DNA from: Piscinibacter defluvii
GTDB taxonomy: Bacteria; Pseudomonadota; Gammaproteobacteria; Burkholderiales; Burkholderiaceae_C
DNA: 64,000 bases
Assembly: GCF_004011805.1 (NCBI RefSeq)
Contig: NZ_ML137196.1
Coordinates: forward strand, 186,001 to 250,000
Reading direction: 5' to 3'
In this document: positions 37,901 through 45,739 of the stretch, one piece after another
Layout: every line of letters starts with the position of its first letter
How positions within the stretch are numbered: position 1 is the first letter of the stretch
Notes under the pieces: model-generated
Databases searched by the model: none
Seen by the model: only the letters and a program-made list of their open reading frames with translations
Told to the model about the DNA's origin: nothing
Translations under genes and position numbers: made by a program

Positions 37901-39555
37901 CGGCGAGCAACCTGGTGGCCGGCGACACCAACGGCGCCACCGACCTGTTCATCAAGGATCTGTCGACCGGCGCGATCCGCCGCGTCTCCACCGATGCCGC
38001 GGGCAACCAGGCCAGCGGCAACACCCTCGAGGTCGGCAACTTCAGTGCCGACGGCAGCCGCATCGTGTTCACGTCCGCCGCCGACTCGCTGGTGGCCGGC
38101 GACACGAACGGCGCCGACGACCTGTTCGTCGCGCTCAACCCCTTCCTCGTGTCCGGCGGCGGGGTCGACACCGTGCGCACGTCGGTGAGCTTCACGCTGC
38201 CGGTCAACGTCGAGAAGCTCGTGCTCACCGGCGCTGCCGCGATCAACGGCACCGGCAACACGCTGGCCAACCGGATCACCGGCAACGCCGCCGGCAACAC
38301 GCTCAACGGCGGCAGCGGCGCCGACACCCTCAGCGGCGGCGCCGGCAACGACGTCTACGTGGTCGACAACGCCGGCGACCGCGTCGTCGAGAGCATCGGC
38401 AGCGGCACCGACCGGGTCAACGCCAGCCTGGGCTGGACGCTCGGCGCGAACCTCGAGAACCTGACCCTGACCGGCAGTGCCGCGATCGACGGCACCGGCA
38501 ATGCGCTGGCCAACACGCTCACCGGCAACAGCGCCGACAACCTGCTGGACGGCGGCGCCGGGGCCGACACGATGCGAGGCGGCACCGGCAACGACACCTA
38601 CGTCGTCGACGCTGCGGGCGACTCGGTCGTCGAGGCGGCCTCGGCCGGCACCGACGCCGTGCGGGCGCTGGTTTCCTTCAGCCTCGCCGCGCTGCCCAAC
38701 GTCGAGAACCTGAGCCTGCTCGGCAGCGCCGCGATCAACGCCACCGGCAACGCCGGCGCCAACGTGCTGGTAGGCAATGCCGGCAACAACGTGCTCGACG
38801 GCGCCGGCGGCACCGACACCGCGAGCTATGCCGGCGCCACCGGCCCGGTACAGGTGAACCTGTCGATCGCCGGTGTGCAGGCCACCGGCGCCGGCAGCGA
38901 CACCCTGGTCTCGATCGAGCGCCTGATCGGCTCGGCGTTCGGCGACACCCTGATCGGCAACGCCGGCGCCAACCTGCTGGACGGCGGCGCGGGCGCCGAC
39001 CTGCTGGTCGGCGGCGCGGGCAACGACAGCTATGTCGTCGACGGGATGGCCGACGTCGTGGTCGAGCAGCTCAACGAGGGCACCGACCTCGTGCAAACCG
39101 CCCTGTCGTACCGGCTGCCCGACCAGGTCGAGAACCTGACGCTGACCGGCAGCGCCAACGTCTCGGCGATCGGCAACGCGCTGGCCAACGTGCTGACCGG
39201 CAACAGCGGCGCCAACCTGCTGCTCGGGGGCGCGGGCACGGACAGCTTCCGCTTCACCGCCGTGCCGGGCGCCGGACGGGCCGACACGATCGGCGACTTC
39301 AGCGTGGTCGACGACCGCATCGAGCTGGAGAACGCCGCCTTTGCGAAGCTGACGAGCGTCGGCACGCTGGCGGCCGCCAACTTCCGCGCCAACGCGACCG
39401 GCACCGCGGTGGACGCGAACGACCACGTGCTCTGGAACACCAGCACCGGGCAGCTGTTCTACGACGCCGACGGCAGCGGCGCCGGCGCCGCGGTGCTGCT
39501 CGCCACGCTCAGCGGCAACCCGGGCCTGACCGCGGCCGACATCTTCATCACCTGA
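34972..39555 (+). CDS. Giant RTX protein with two PD40 beta-propellers
   Basis: 1527 residues with no Sec signal peptide. Order: a novel N-terminal region (1-85); RTX Ca-binding repeats (about 91-160, GGAGND, GGLGADTYVVDAAGD); seven PD40/TolB-like repeats (about 163-563); an RTX block (about 590-655); seven more PD40 repeats (about 661-1060); four RTX/VEN-LTL blocks (about 1065-1440); and a C-terminal serralysin-like domain (DRIELENAAFAKL to the end, AADIFIT). This fits a type I-secreted, calcium-folded extracellular protein, but no HlyB/HlyD pair is in the window; the upstream pump is MacAB-like. A clear AGGGAG site precedes the ATG. Substrate or binding target unknown. Confidence 0.88.
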   Translation: MAVIFFSSIADGAVVSFDPAVDTLVFDFGTVSTAAAVRISTAPDLTGIGFSVAGRSFTLTASVSLTQLTSSNVIFDDGSRLLIGDDSAATNDGGANVLAGGLGTDQLLGLSGADTLAGAAAADWVDGGAGNDLMRGGLGADTYVVDAAGDVVDETPTTDTERVDTSATGVAASVGSGEGFMSADGRFVVFHSYADNLAGSDSNIASDVFVKDMATGAIQRVSTNAAGIESSGGDSFVHSISADGRYVVFHSFANNLVTDGNGVQDVFLKDVLTGAIQRVSVSGAGVEANGSSALGRIAADGRFVVFESSANNLVSGDTNGVSDIFVKDLLTGATTRVDTDAAGLQANATATRAQISADGRYVLFDTSATNLLPGDNSTRDVFVKDLLTGALVKVSESSTGVAGNGTSQSGQFSGDGRSIVFHSLATNLVAGDANGASDIFIKDLRTGDLRLVSSNAAGEVGNGTSTAAAVSADGRFVVFQSTASNLVSGDTNGVSDIFVKDLSSGEIRRVSVDAAGTPSNNASDLASVSADGQWITYRSAATNLVGGDTNAANDCFRVRNPFLGDGASDTVHSSVAFRLPTEVEALVLTGAAAIAGTGNEAANRITGNGAANLLNGAGGRDTLDGGLGNDTLVGGTGDDIYLVDAAGDVVTEAAGPDPVRVSLGGGGQQLASSSAAGVLSADGQLLVFGSYAVNAFVGDDDQGDIDLFVRDLRSGETRLVSADADGVRFPGFANPGGASADARFVVFNTPTALDPLDINGVSDVYVKDMLTGALLLASQTADGARGTASSFEPGISADGTKVLFGSQDSTLLGAAGPAQVLVKDLVSGELVVASSDAQGNAAATGGQNGAFSASGRLVVFDSDAALVAGDLGGRVDVFVKDLETGQVTLVSSSSAGVQGDATSSNGRFGGDRWVVFLSGSGNLAGGDSNGVTDIYVKDLETGTTRLVSSNASGVVGNAESTAAAISADGRFVAFLSTASNLVAGDTNGATDLFIKDLSTGAIRRVSTDAAGNQASGNTLEVGNFSADGSRIVFTSAADSLVAGDTNGADDLFVALNPFLVSGGGVDTVRTSVSFTLPVNVEKLVLTGAAAINGTGNTLANRITGNAAGNTLNGGSGADTLSGGAGNDVYVVDNAGDRVVESIGSGTDRVNASLGWTLGANLENLTLTGSAAIDGTGNALANTLTGNSADNLLDGGAGADTMRGGTGNDTYVVDAAGDSVVEAASAGTDAVRALVSFSLAALPNVENLSLLGSAAINATGNAGANVLVGNAGNNVLDGAGGTDTASYAGATGPVQVNLSIAGVQATGAGSDTLVSIERLIGSAFGDTLIGNAGANLLDGGAGADLLVGGAGNDSYVVDGMADVVVEQLNEGTDLVQTALSYRLPDQVENLTLTGSANVSAIGNALANVLTGNSGANLLLGGAGTDSFRFTAVPGAGRADTIGDFSVVDDRIELENAAFAKLTSVGTLAAANFRANATGTAVDANDHVLWNTSTGQLFYDADGSGAGAAVLLATLSGNPGLTAADIFIT
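35458..36660 (+). repeat. First array of seven PD40/TolB-like propeller repeats
   Basis: Seven consecutive units of about 57 residues (about 171 bp) follow the pattern V.....G......S...SADGR.VVF.S.A.NLV.GD.NG..D.FVKDL.TG...R. Units begin near residues 163, 221, 279, 337, 394, 452 and 510. Seven units are the number needed to close a seven-bladed propeller. The last unit ends in DCFRVRNPFLG and leads into an RTX block. Confidence 0.8.
36952..38151 (+). repeat. Second array of seven PD40/TolB-like propeller repeats
   Basis: Seven further units of the same pattern (about residues 661-1060) end in DDLFVALNPFLV, mirroring the end of the first array. Early units are more divergent (VSLGGGGQQLASSSAAG), while units 5-7 are close to units in array one. 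This suggests duplication of an RTX-propeller module and later drift. Confidence 0.78.
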
Positions 39556-39572
39556 GGGGCATCGACGCAGCG

Positions 39573-39601
39573 GGAACTTCGGCGCACGCTACGGGTTCAA
39601 C
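39573..39601 (+). promoter_or_regulatory. Candidate extracytoplasmic-stress (sigma-E-like) promoter
   Basis: GGAACTT (39573-39579) is separated by 17 bp from TCAAC (39597-39601), close to the RpoE-type consensus GGAACTT-N15-19-TCNNA except for the last base. It sits 38 bp before the DUF883 gene, a family often induced in stress or stationary phase. Inference from pattern only. Confidence 0.4.
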
Positions 39602-39639
39602 ACCGGACCCTTCCACTGCGTGTGCCCAAGGAGAAGTTC

Positions 39640-39948
39640 ATGAACGACACCGCCGCCGTGCGCGAGAAGCTTTCCGCCGACTTCCACCAGGTGATGGACG
39701 ATATCGATGCGCTGATGAAGGCCACCACCAACCAGGCCGAAGGCGAGGCCAAGGCCCTGCGCAGCCGCATCCGCGAACGCCTGGACGCCGCGCGCGACCA
39801 GATCGGCCACGCCGGCGAGGAGGTACTGGAGCGCGGCAAGCGCGCCGTCAAGTCCACCGACGAGTACGTGCACACGCACCCCTGGCAGGCCGTCGGCGCC
39901 GCCGCCGCGGTCGGCCTGGCGCTGGGCGTGCTGATCGGCCGGCGCTGA
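39640..39948 (+). CDS. DUF883/ElaB-YqjD-family membrane-anchored protein
   Basis: 102 residues. A long soluble amphipathic helix region (about 1-75) with HPWQAVGAAAAVGLALGVLIG at the end forms a single C-terminal glycine-zipper membrane anchor followed by RR. ElaB/YqjD relatives tether ribosomes or protect the inner membrane in stationary phase. Strong Shine-Dalgarno AAGGAGAA before the ATG at 39640; an ATG 18 bp upstream overlaps that site and is unlikely. It heads a run with YqjE- and YqjK-like genes. Confidence 0.9.
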   Translation: MNDTAAVREKLSADFHQVMDDIDALMKATTNQAEGEAKALRSRIRERLDAARDQIGHAGEEVLERGKRAVKSTDEYVHTHPWQAVGAAAAVGLALGVLIGRR

Positions 39949-39958
39949 GCGGGCGGCG

Positions 39959-40336
39959 ATGCCTGCCGCCCCGCTGAGCGAGACGCTCGGCCGGCTGGGC
40001 GCGTCGCTGCTGGCGCTGGGCCGGATCCGGCTCGAGCTGCTGGCGCTCGACCTTCAGGACGAGAAGGAGCGCCTCGCGGCGCTGCTGTTCTGGTCGGTGC
40101 TGAGCGCGCTGCTGGGCGGGCTGGCGCTGGTGTTCGTCGCGCTGACGGTCACCGTCTTGCTGTGGGACAGCCACCGGCTGGCGGCGCTGCTCGCCTGCAG
40201 CGCCGTCTTCGTCGCCGGGTTGCTGTTCGGCCTGTGGCGGCTGCGCCGGCTCGGCGACGCCCCGGGGCCCTTCGCCAGCAGCCTGGCCGAGCTGCGCGCC
40301 GACGAGCAGGGCCTGCGCGACCGGGCGGCGCCATGA
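39959..40336 (+). CDS. yqjE: YqjE-family (phage holin-like superfamily) membrane protein
   Basis: 125 residues. An N-terminal amphipathic helix (LGASLLALGRIRLELLALDLQDEKER, cited from LELLALDLQDEKER) precedes two membrane helices at about 40-66 and 72-96. The segment ELLALDLQDEKERLAALL is typical of the YqjE/DUF1469 group. Function unknown; it occurs next to DUF883 proteins in enterobacteria and betaproteobacteria. It starts 10 bp after the DUF883 gene and its stop overlaps the next start (ATGA). Confidence 0.85.
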   Translation: MPAAPLSETLGRLGASLLALGRIRLELLALDLQDEKERLAALLFWSVLSALLGGLALVFVALTVTVLLWDSHRLAALLACSAVFVAGLLFGLWRLRRLGDAPGPFASSLAELRADEQGLRDRAAP

Positions 40337-40668
40337 CGGCGGCCGACCGGGCGGCGCGCGCCCAGCGCCGCCAGGACCTGCTGCTCGCCTCGCAGCTGCT
40401 GCGCCTGCAGGCCGGCGCTGCGCTCGGGCAGCTGGCCGAACGCGCCGATGCCGGGCAGCGCCTGGCGACGCGAGCCCGTGCCGCACTGGCCGGCCCGCTC
40501 GGCTGGGCCGGCGCCGGCCTGCTGGTCGGCCTCGGGTTGCGCCGGCTGCTGCGCCGCCCGGCGGCGCCGGCGCCGCGCCGCCGGCCCTGGCTGCGTTGGG
40601 CACTGCTGGCCTGGCGCGTCTGGCGCGGCCTGCCGCCGGTCTGGCGCGCGCAGCTGCTGGGGCGCTGA
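40333..40668 (+). CDS. YqjK-like small basic protein
   Basis: 111 residues, Ala/Arg/Leu-rich, with one possible membrane helix (about 56-72, GPLGWAGAGLLVGLGLRRLL). A strongly basic C-terminus follows. The position directly after yqjE with a 4-bp ATGA overlap is the main reason for the YqjK-like call; sequence similarity is too weak to judge by eye. It is probably translated only with yqjE. Confidence 0.6.
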   Translation: MTAADRAARAQRRQDLLLASQLLRLQAGAALGQLAERADAGQRLATRARAALAGPLGWAGAGLLVGLGLRRLLRRPAAPAPRRRPWLRWALLAWRVWRGLPPVWRAQLLGR

Positions 40669-40799
40669 AGCGCCGGCGCGGGGGCCTTGACGTACCGCAG
40701 CGCTCCCGATTGCCGCCCGCGCGGCTATCCCTTAACCTCTTCGCAACCCCCTCCCCAGCCACCCGGGCGCAGGAGATCGCGCCTTCGAAGGAGCGCATC

Positions 40800-42866
40800 A
40801 TGCCTGTCACCCCCGGCACCCCCGACACCCTCGGCACCCCAGCCATCCGCACGCTGGCGCTGGTCGGCCAGTCTGCGGCAGGAAAGACCAGCCTGGCCGA
40901 GGCGCTGCTGCACCGCGCCGGCGCGATCGGCGCCCCCGGCAGCCTGGAGCGCGGCACCACGGTCAGCGATTTCGACCCGATGGAGCGCCGCGCCCAGCAT
41001 TCGCTGAACGCGGCCGTGATGCACCTGACGCACCAGGGCACGCGCATCCACCTGATCGACACCCCGGGCTACCCGGATTTCGTCGGCCAGTCGATGACGG
41101 CGCTGGAGGCGGTGGAGACCGCGGCGATCGTCGTCAACGCGAGCACCGGCATCGAGATGATGAGCCGCCGGATGATGGAATGGGCTGCCGGGCGCGGGCT
41201 CGACCGCATGATCATCGTGAACAAGATCGACGCCCAGGGCGTCGACCTGCCGGGCCTGGTCGAGCAGATCCGCGAGACCTTCGGCAAGGAATGCCTGCCG
41301 CTGAACCTGCCGGCGGCCGGCGGCACGAAGGTGGTCGACTGCTTCTTCAACACCCAGGGCGAGAGCGACTTCGGCTCGGTGGAGGCGGCGCACCGTGCGC
41401 TCGTCGAGCAGGTGGTCGAGGTGGACCCGGCCTTCGTCGACCGCTACCTGAACGACGGCGACGTGGACCCGAAGGAACTGCACGCGCCGCTCGAGCAGGC
41501 GCTGCGCGAGGGGCACCTGATCCCGATCTGCTTCGTCTCGGCGCGCAACGGCGCCGGCGTGGCCGAGCTGCTGGAGGTGATCGAGCTGCTGCTGCCCAAC
41601 CCGACCGAGGGCAACCCGCCGCAGTTCTACAAGGGCGAAGGGGCCGAGGCGAAGGAACTGCACGCCGACCCGACGGACCCCTCGAAGCACGTCATCGCGC
41701 ATGTGTTCAAGGTGACGGTCGACCCCTACGTCGGGCGCATGGGCATCTTCCGCATCCACCAGGGCACGGTCACCAAGGACAGCCAGCTCTACATCGGCGA
41801 CGGGCGCAAGCCCTTCAAGGTCGGCCACCTGTTCATGCTGCAGGGCAAGGAGCATGTGGAGGTGGCGCGCGGCGTGCCGGGCGACATCTGCGCGGTGGCC
41901 AAGGTCGACGAGATGCACTTCGACGCGGTGCTGCACGACGCCGCCGAGGACGACCACCTGCACCTGCGGCCGCTGCCCTTCCCGGTGCCGGTGCACGGCC
42001 TGGCGATCGAGCCCAAGCGGCGCGGCGACGAGCAGCGCATGTGGGAGATCCTGCAGAAGTTGGTCGACGAGGACCCCTGCCTGAAGGTCGAGCACGTGGC
42101 GGTGACCAACGAGACCGTGGTCTACGGCCTGGGCGAGCTGCACCTGCGCACGCTGCTCGAGCGCATGAGCGAGGTCTACAAGTGCGAGGTGAACACGCGC
42201 CCGCCGCGCATCGCCTACCGCGAGACGGTCACCGCGCCGGCCGAGGGCCACCACCGCCACAAGAAGCAGAGCGGCGGCGCCGGCCAGTTCGGCGAGGTGT
42301 ACCTGAAGATCGAGCCGCTGCCGCGCGGGTCGGGCTTCGAGTTCGTCGACCAGGTCAAGGGCGGCACCATCCCGACCCAGTTCATCCCGGCGGTCGAGAA
42401 GGGCGTGCGCCAGGCGATGGACTCGGGCGTGGTGGCCGGCTACCCGGTCAAGGACGTGCGCGTGATCGTCTACGACGGCAAGTCGCACTCGGTCGACTCG
42501 AAGGACATCGCCTTCGCGACGGCCGGCCGCAAGGCCTTCATCGACGCGGTGATGAAGGCGCGGCCCATCGTGCTCGAGCCCATCGTCAAGGTCGAGATCA
42601 CCGCGCCCGAGCAGGCGATGGGCGACATCACCGGCGACCTGTCGGCCAAGCGCGGCCAGGTCAGCGGCACGCAGGCGCTGCCGGGGGCGCAGATGGTGGT
42701 CAACGGCCAGGTGCCGCTGTCGGAGCTGAACAACTACCAGGCCCGGCTGAACGGCCTGACCGGCGGCCAGGGGCGCTACACGCTGGAGCTGAGCCACTAC
42801 GAGGCGGTGCCGCCGACGGTGCAGCAGCAGCTCGCGGCGCAGTTCAAGCCGCACGACGACGAGTGA
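40800..42866 (+). CDS. EF-G paralogue (FusA2-like translational GTPase)
   Basis: 688 residues with all five EF-G domains. In the GTPase domain the P-loop is GQSAAGKT (23-30) instead of the usual GHVDAGKT/GHIDAGKT, followed by DTPGY and NKID. Later blocks include VYGLGELHLRTLLERM (domain III/IV) and GDITGDLSAKRGQVSG (domain V), where true EF-G has MGDVIGDLNRRRG. Such paralogues are thought to act in ribosome rescue or recycling, or under stress; this is not the main housekeeping fusA, which lies in the str operon. The ATG at 40800 follows GGAGCG. Confidence 0.85.
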   Translation: MPVTPGTPDTLGTPAIRTLALVGQSAAGKTSLAEALLHRAGAIGAPGSLERGTTVSDFDPMERRAQHSLNAAVMHLTHQGTRIHLIDTPGYPDFVGQSMTALEAVETAAIVVNASTGIEMMSRRMMEWAAGRGLDRMIIVNKIDAQGVDLPGLVEQIRETFGKECLPLNLPAAGGTKVVDCFFNTQGESDFGSVEAAHRALVEQVVEVDPAFVDRYLNDGDVDPKELHAPLEQALREGHLIPICFVSARNGAGVAELLEVIELLLPNPTEGNPPQFYKGEGAEAKELHADPTDPSKHVIAHVFKVTVDPYVGRMGIFRIHQGTVTKDSQLYIGDGRKPFKVGHLFMLQGKEHVEVARGVPGDICAVAKVDEMHFDAVLHDAAEDDHLHLRPLPFPVPVHGLAIEPKRRGDEQRMWEILQKLVDEDPCLKVEHVAVTNETVVYGLGELHLRTLLERMSEVYKCEVNTRPPRIAYRETVTAPAEGHHRHKKQSGGAGQFGEVYLKIEPLPRGSGFEFVDQVKGGTIPTQFIPAVEKGVRQAMDSGVVAGYPVKDVRVIVYDGKSHSVDSKDIAFATAGRKAFIDAVMKARPIVLEPIVKVEITAPEQAMGDITGDLSAKRGQVSGTQALPGAQMVVNGQVPLSELNNYQARLNGLTGGQGRYTLELSHYEAVPPTVQQQLAAQFKPHDDE

Positions 42867-42909
42867 TTTGATCTGGCTCAGCGCCATGTCCGGAGTGGCC
42901 GGCACGGCC

Positions 42910-42938
42910 CTTGAAGCGGGTCGCGCTGCGCCCTATCT
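42910..42938 (+). promoter_or_regulatory. Candidate sigma-32 heat-shock promoter for hsp20
   Basis: CTTGAAG (42910-42916) and CCCTATCT (42931-42938) are separated by 14 bp, close to the RpoH consensus CTTGAAA-N11-16-CCCCATNT. The position is about 46 bp before the Hsp20 start, which suits heat induction. Confidence 0.6.
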
Positions 42939-42983
42939 CCTTGGCATGGACGGCATGGCCGTCGTTTCGTCAAGGAGAAGTCC

Positions 42984-43427
42984 ATGTTCTCGCTGCTTTC
43001 CCGTCCCGGTTCCCAGGTGGCCGGCACTTCGCGTGACCCGTTCAGCCTGATCGACGCGATGTTCAACGACTGGGTCGGCCAGCGCGCCGGTGCGTCGCTG
43101 GTCTCGCGCGCCAAGCTCGACGTGGTCGAGCGTGACAACGCCTACGAGGTGCGTGCGGAGCTGCCCGGCGCGAAGAAGGAAGACATCGCCGTCGACATCG
43201 ACGGCTCCTGGGTCGCCATCAGCGCCAAGGCGAACACGCAGTCCGAGAAGAAGGAAGGCGAGAAGCTGCTCTACAGCGAGCGCAGCCACGAGTCGTATGC
43301 GCGTTCATTCGAGCTGCCGCAGGCGGTGGATTCGGCCCGCGCCGCGGCGAAGTTCGAGAACGGCGTGCTGACGCTGACGCTGCCCAAGCGCGAAGGCCCG
43401 CGCAGCACCAAGCTGCAGATCTCCTGA
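42984..43427 (+). CDS. Hsp20-family small heat-shock protein
   Basis: 147 residues. The alpha-crystallin domain (about 42-135) has the DVVERDNAYEVRAELPGAKKEDI start and the conserved ENGVLTLTLPK end; a short C-terminal tail reads KLQIS. Small heat-shock proteins form oligomers that hold unfolding proteins for later refolding. AAGGAGAAG precedes the ATG at 42984. A sigma-32-like promoter lies upstream. It follows the EF-G paralogue. Confidence 0.94.
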   Translation: MFSLLSRPGSQVAGTSRDPFSLIDAMFNDWVGQRAGASLVSRAKLDVVERDNAYEVRAELPGAKKEDIAVDIDGSWVAISAKANTQSEKKEGEKLLYSERSHESYARSFELPQAVDSARAAAKFENGVLTLTLPKREGPRSTKLQIS

Positions 43428-43436
43428 CGCGTCGGC

Positions 43437-43829
43437 TCAGAGGTCGCCGAGCGGCATCGTGGCGGGGAAGCCCTGCCCGGTGTCGCCGGGCTGCGCCGGT
43501 GCGCCGCGATGGCGCAGCCGGTCCAGCTCGTCGTAGGCCTGGGTGAGGTGGGCGGCGAGCTTCTCGCTCTCGGCCCGGTGGTCGGCCTGCAGGCGCTCGA
43601 GGCGCGCGAGCATTTCCTCCTGCACTGCGGCCACGTCGCGCCGGGCCTGTGCCTCCGCCGCCGCCAGCTTGGCGGCCGCGCGGGCGGACTCCTCCTTCAG
43701 GGCCTGCTCGGCCCGGTCGACCCGGGCCTCGAGCGCGGCCGAGCCGCGCCGGCCGCCCAGCGCCCAGCCGAACACGGCGGCCAGGGCCGCGGCGATCACG
43801 GCGACGGCCAGAGACATTGCCAGCGACAT
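43437..43829 (-). CDS. Membrane-anchored coiled-coil hypothetical protein
   Basis: 130 residues. An N-terminal membrane helix (about 4-25, SLAVAVIAAALAAVFGWAL) is followed by an Ala/Glu/Arg-rich coiled coil (about 32-108) and a short Gly/Pro tail ending ATMPLGDL. The overall design resembles single-pass coiled-coil proteins such as YhcB/RmuC-type N-termini, but without a further domain. It is convergent with hsp20 (9 bp between stops). Function unknown. Confidence 0.65.
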   Translation of the reverse strand: MSLAMSLAVAVIAAALAAVFGWALGGRRGSAALEARVDRAEQALKEESARAAAKLAAAEAQARRDVAAVQEEMLARLERLQADHRAESEKLAAHLTQAYDELDRLRHRGAPAQPGDTGQGFPATMPLGDL

Positions 43830-43923
43830 GGCGCCACTCCCCCTCTCGATTGCTGCTGCCAGCGTAACCCGCCGCCGCGCCGATCGATGAGCGACGCACG
43901 CGACGCGTGACGGATTGGCGTTC

Positions 43924-45705
43924 CTATCGCACGCCGGCGTCGCGCAGGGGCAGCGTGAAGGTGAAGGTGGAGCCCGCGCCGGGCACCGAGCGCAAGGACA
44001 GGCGGCCGCCCATCAGCTCGGCCAGCGAGCGCGAGAGCGCCAGACCGAGCCCGGTGCCGCCATGCTGGTAGCTGACCCGGTCGTTGCCCTGGCGGAACTT
44101 CTCGAAGATGAGTTCGTGCTGCTCGGCCGCGATGCCCGGGCCGGTGTCGGTCACGTGCAGCAGCAGCGTGTCGCCCTGGCGCTCGACCTGCAGGCCGACC
44201 CGCCCCTGCGCCGTGAACTTGATCGCGTTGGACATCAGGTTGTTCAGGATCTGCTTGGTGCGCAGCGGGTCGCAGGAGACCAGCGGCGGCACCTCCGGCG
44301 CGACCTGCACCTCCAGCCTCAGCCCCTTGGCGGCGGCCGCGACCTCGAAGAACTCGCCCACACCGGTCACCAGTTGGCGCAGGTCCTGCGGTTCCGGGAC
44401 GATGGGCATGGCGCCGGCCTCGATGCGGGTCATGTCCAGGATCTCGGTCAGCAGCGTGTTCAGGTGCTCGGCGCCCTTGCGGATCAGCCCGGCCTGCTCG
44501 CGGAACACCGGGTGCTCGATGCGGCGCTCCATCAGCTCCGCGAAGCCGCGGATCGAGGTCAGCGGCGTGCGCAGCTCGTGCGAGATCGCGGCCAGGAACT
44601 CGGTCTTGGCGCGGTTGGCCGACTGCGCTGCCATCTCGCTGGCACGCAGCGCCTCGTTGGCGCGCTCCTGGCGGCGCAGCCCCAGCGCCAGCAGCGCCAG
44701 CACCGTCACCAGCAGCAGCGAGGCGACGGATGCCATCGCCACGGTGAACAGCCGGCCCTTGTTCCAGGCGGCCAGTGCTTCCTCGCGGCCGGTGAACACG
44801 AAGATGTTCATCGGGTAGCCGCTGATGCGCCGGTGCGCGTAGATGCGGTCGACACCATCGATCGAGCTGGTGCTGAGGTAGTGTCCCTCGGCCGGCAGGT
44901 CGGGCCGAGCCGCCGGACTGCCGGAGCCGATGCTGGTGCCCATGCCCTTGGCCTGCCCGCCGATCACGCGGGCGCGCACGTTCAGGTCGCTGCCGGCCAG
45001 CGTCACGCCGCCCTGGCCGCCGAGCTGCACACGCGCATAGACGGCCTCGAAGTACGCCGGGTCCAGCGAGGCCACCACCACGCCCAGCACGCGGCCGTCG
45101 GCGGCGACGATCTTGCGCGAGAGCTGGATGGTCCAGCGCTGCGACACCTTGCCGAGCACCGGCTTGCCGACGAACAGCCCGTTGTCGGGCAGCTGACGGT
45201 CGCGTTCGGGCAGGGTGTGCGGCGCGAGGTGGATGCGCACATGCTCGCGCTGAGACAGGTCGACATGGCCGGTGCGCTCGCCCGTGGGGTCGAGGTTGCT
45301 GGCGGCGAAGCGGCCGTCCGGCCAGACCTGGGACAGCTGCACCAGGATCTTCGGCGCCAGGCCGGTCTCGTTGGCGAAGCGCTCCAGGTCGGGCACGGCG
45401 TCGGGATGCGCCACCACCGCGTCACGCACACGCAGCGTGGCGTGATCCACCGTGGCCAGCACCCGCTCGGTCTGCTCCTGCAGGGCGCGTGCGACGTTGG
45501 CGTTCTGACGGACCTCGGCGTCGATCGCCTCGTCGCGCCGCGCGCTCACCACCAGCCAGACCGCGCTCCACAGGATCAGCAGGGCCACCAGGCCGGCCGC
45601 GGACAGGGCATGGCTGAGCCGCCAGCCTGGCGAGCGGTCGGCGGCGGTGCGGGTCGGGTCGGTCGGGGCGGGCGTCGGTCCCGCGGGGGCGAAGGTCGAA
45701 ATCAC
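43924..45705 (-). CDS. Membrane-bound sensor histidine kinase with periplasmic sensor
   Basis: 593 residues. TM1 is at about 36-54, a periplasmic Cache-like sensor at about 55-315, TM2 at about 320-343, a short helical linker, a HisKA domain with phospho-acceptor His376 in ISHELRTPLTS, and a HATPase domain with NLMSNAIKF, DTGPGIA and GGTGLGLALS. There is no receiver domain, and no response-regulator gene is next to it, so it is an orphan kinase by position. The start is a GTG at 45705 after GAGGAAG. It lies downstream of purT on the same strand, separated by an inverted repeat. Confidence 0.92.
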   Translation of the reverse strand: MISTFAPAGPTPAPTDPTRTAADRSPGWRLSHALSAAGLVALLILWSAVWLVVSARRDEAIDAEVRQNANVARALQEQTERVLATVDHATLRVRDAVVAHPDAVPDLERFANETGLAPKILVQLSQVWPDGRFAASNLDPTGERTGHVDLSQREHVRIHLAPHTLPERDRQLPDNGLFVGKPVLGKVSQRWTIQLSRKIVAADGRVLGVVVASLDPAYFEAVYARVQLGGQGGVTLAGSDLNVRARVIGGQAKGMGTSIGSGSPAARPDLPAEGHYLSTSSIDGVDRIYAHRRISGYPMNIFVFTGREEALAAWNKGRLFTVAMASVASLLLVTVLALLALGLRRQERANEALRASEMAAQSANRAKTEFLAAISHELRTPLTSIRGFAELMERRIEHPVFREQAGLIRKGAEHLNTLLTEILDMTRIEAGAMPIVPEPQDLRQLVTGVGEFFEVAAAAKGLRLEVQVAPEVPPLVSCDPLRTKQILNNLMSNAIKFTAQGRVGLQVERQGDTLLLHVTDTGPGIAAEQHELIFEKFRQGNDRVSYQHGGTGLGLALSRSLAELMGGRLSLRSVPGAGSTFTFTLPLRDAGVR

Positions 45706-45739
45706 GGCGGCTTCCTCGGTTCGCCGCCACTATCCATCA

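Noticed and set aside
35458-38151. Repeat array that could be mistaken for CRISPR or satellite DNA
   Set aside because: The repeats are about 171 bp, imperfect, in frame and clearly protein-coding; they have no short conserved repeat with unique spacers.
42868-42885. FNR/ANR-like box (TTGATCTGG...) before hsp20
   Set aside because: Only the left half matches TTGAT; the right half reads CTCAG instead of ATCAA. A similar TTGATCTGG at 3896 is also a lone half site.
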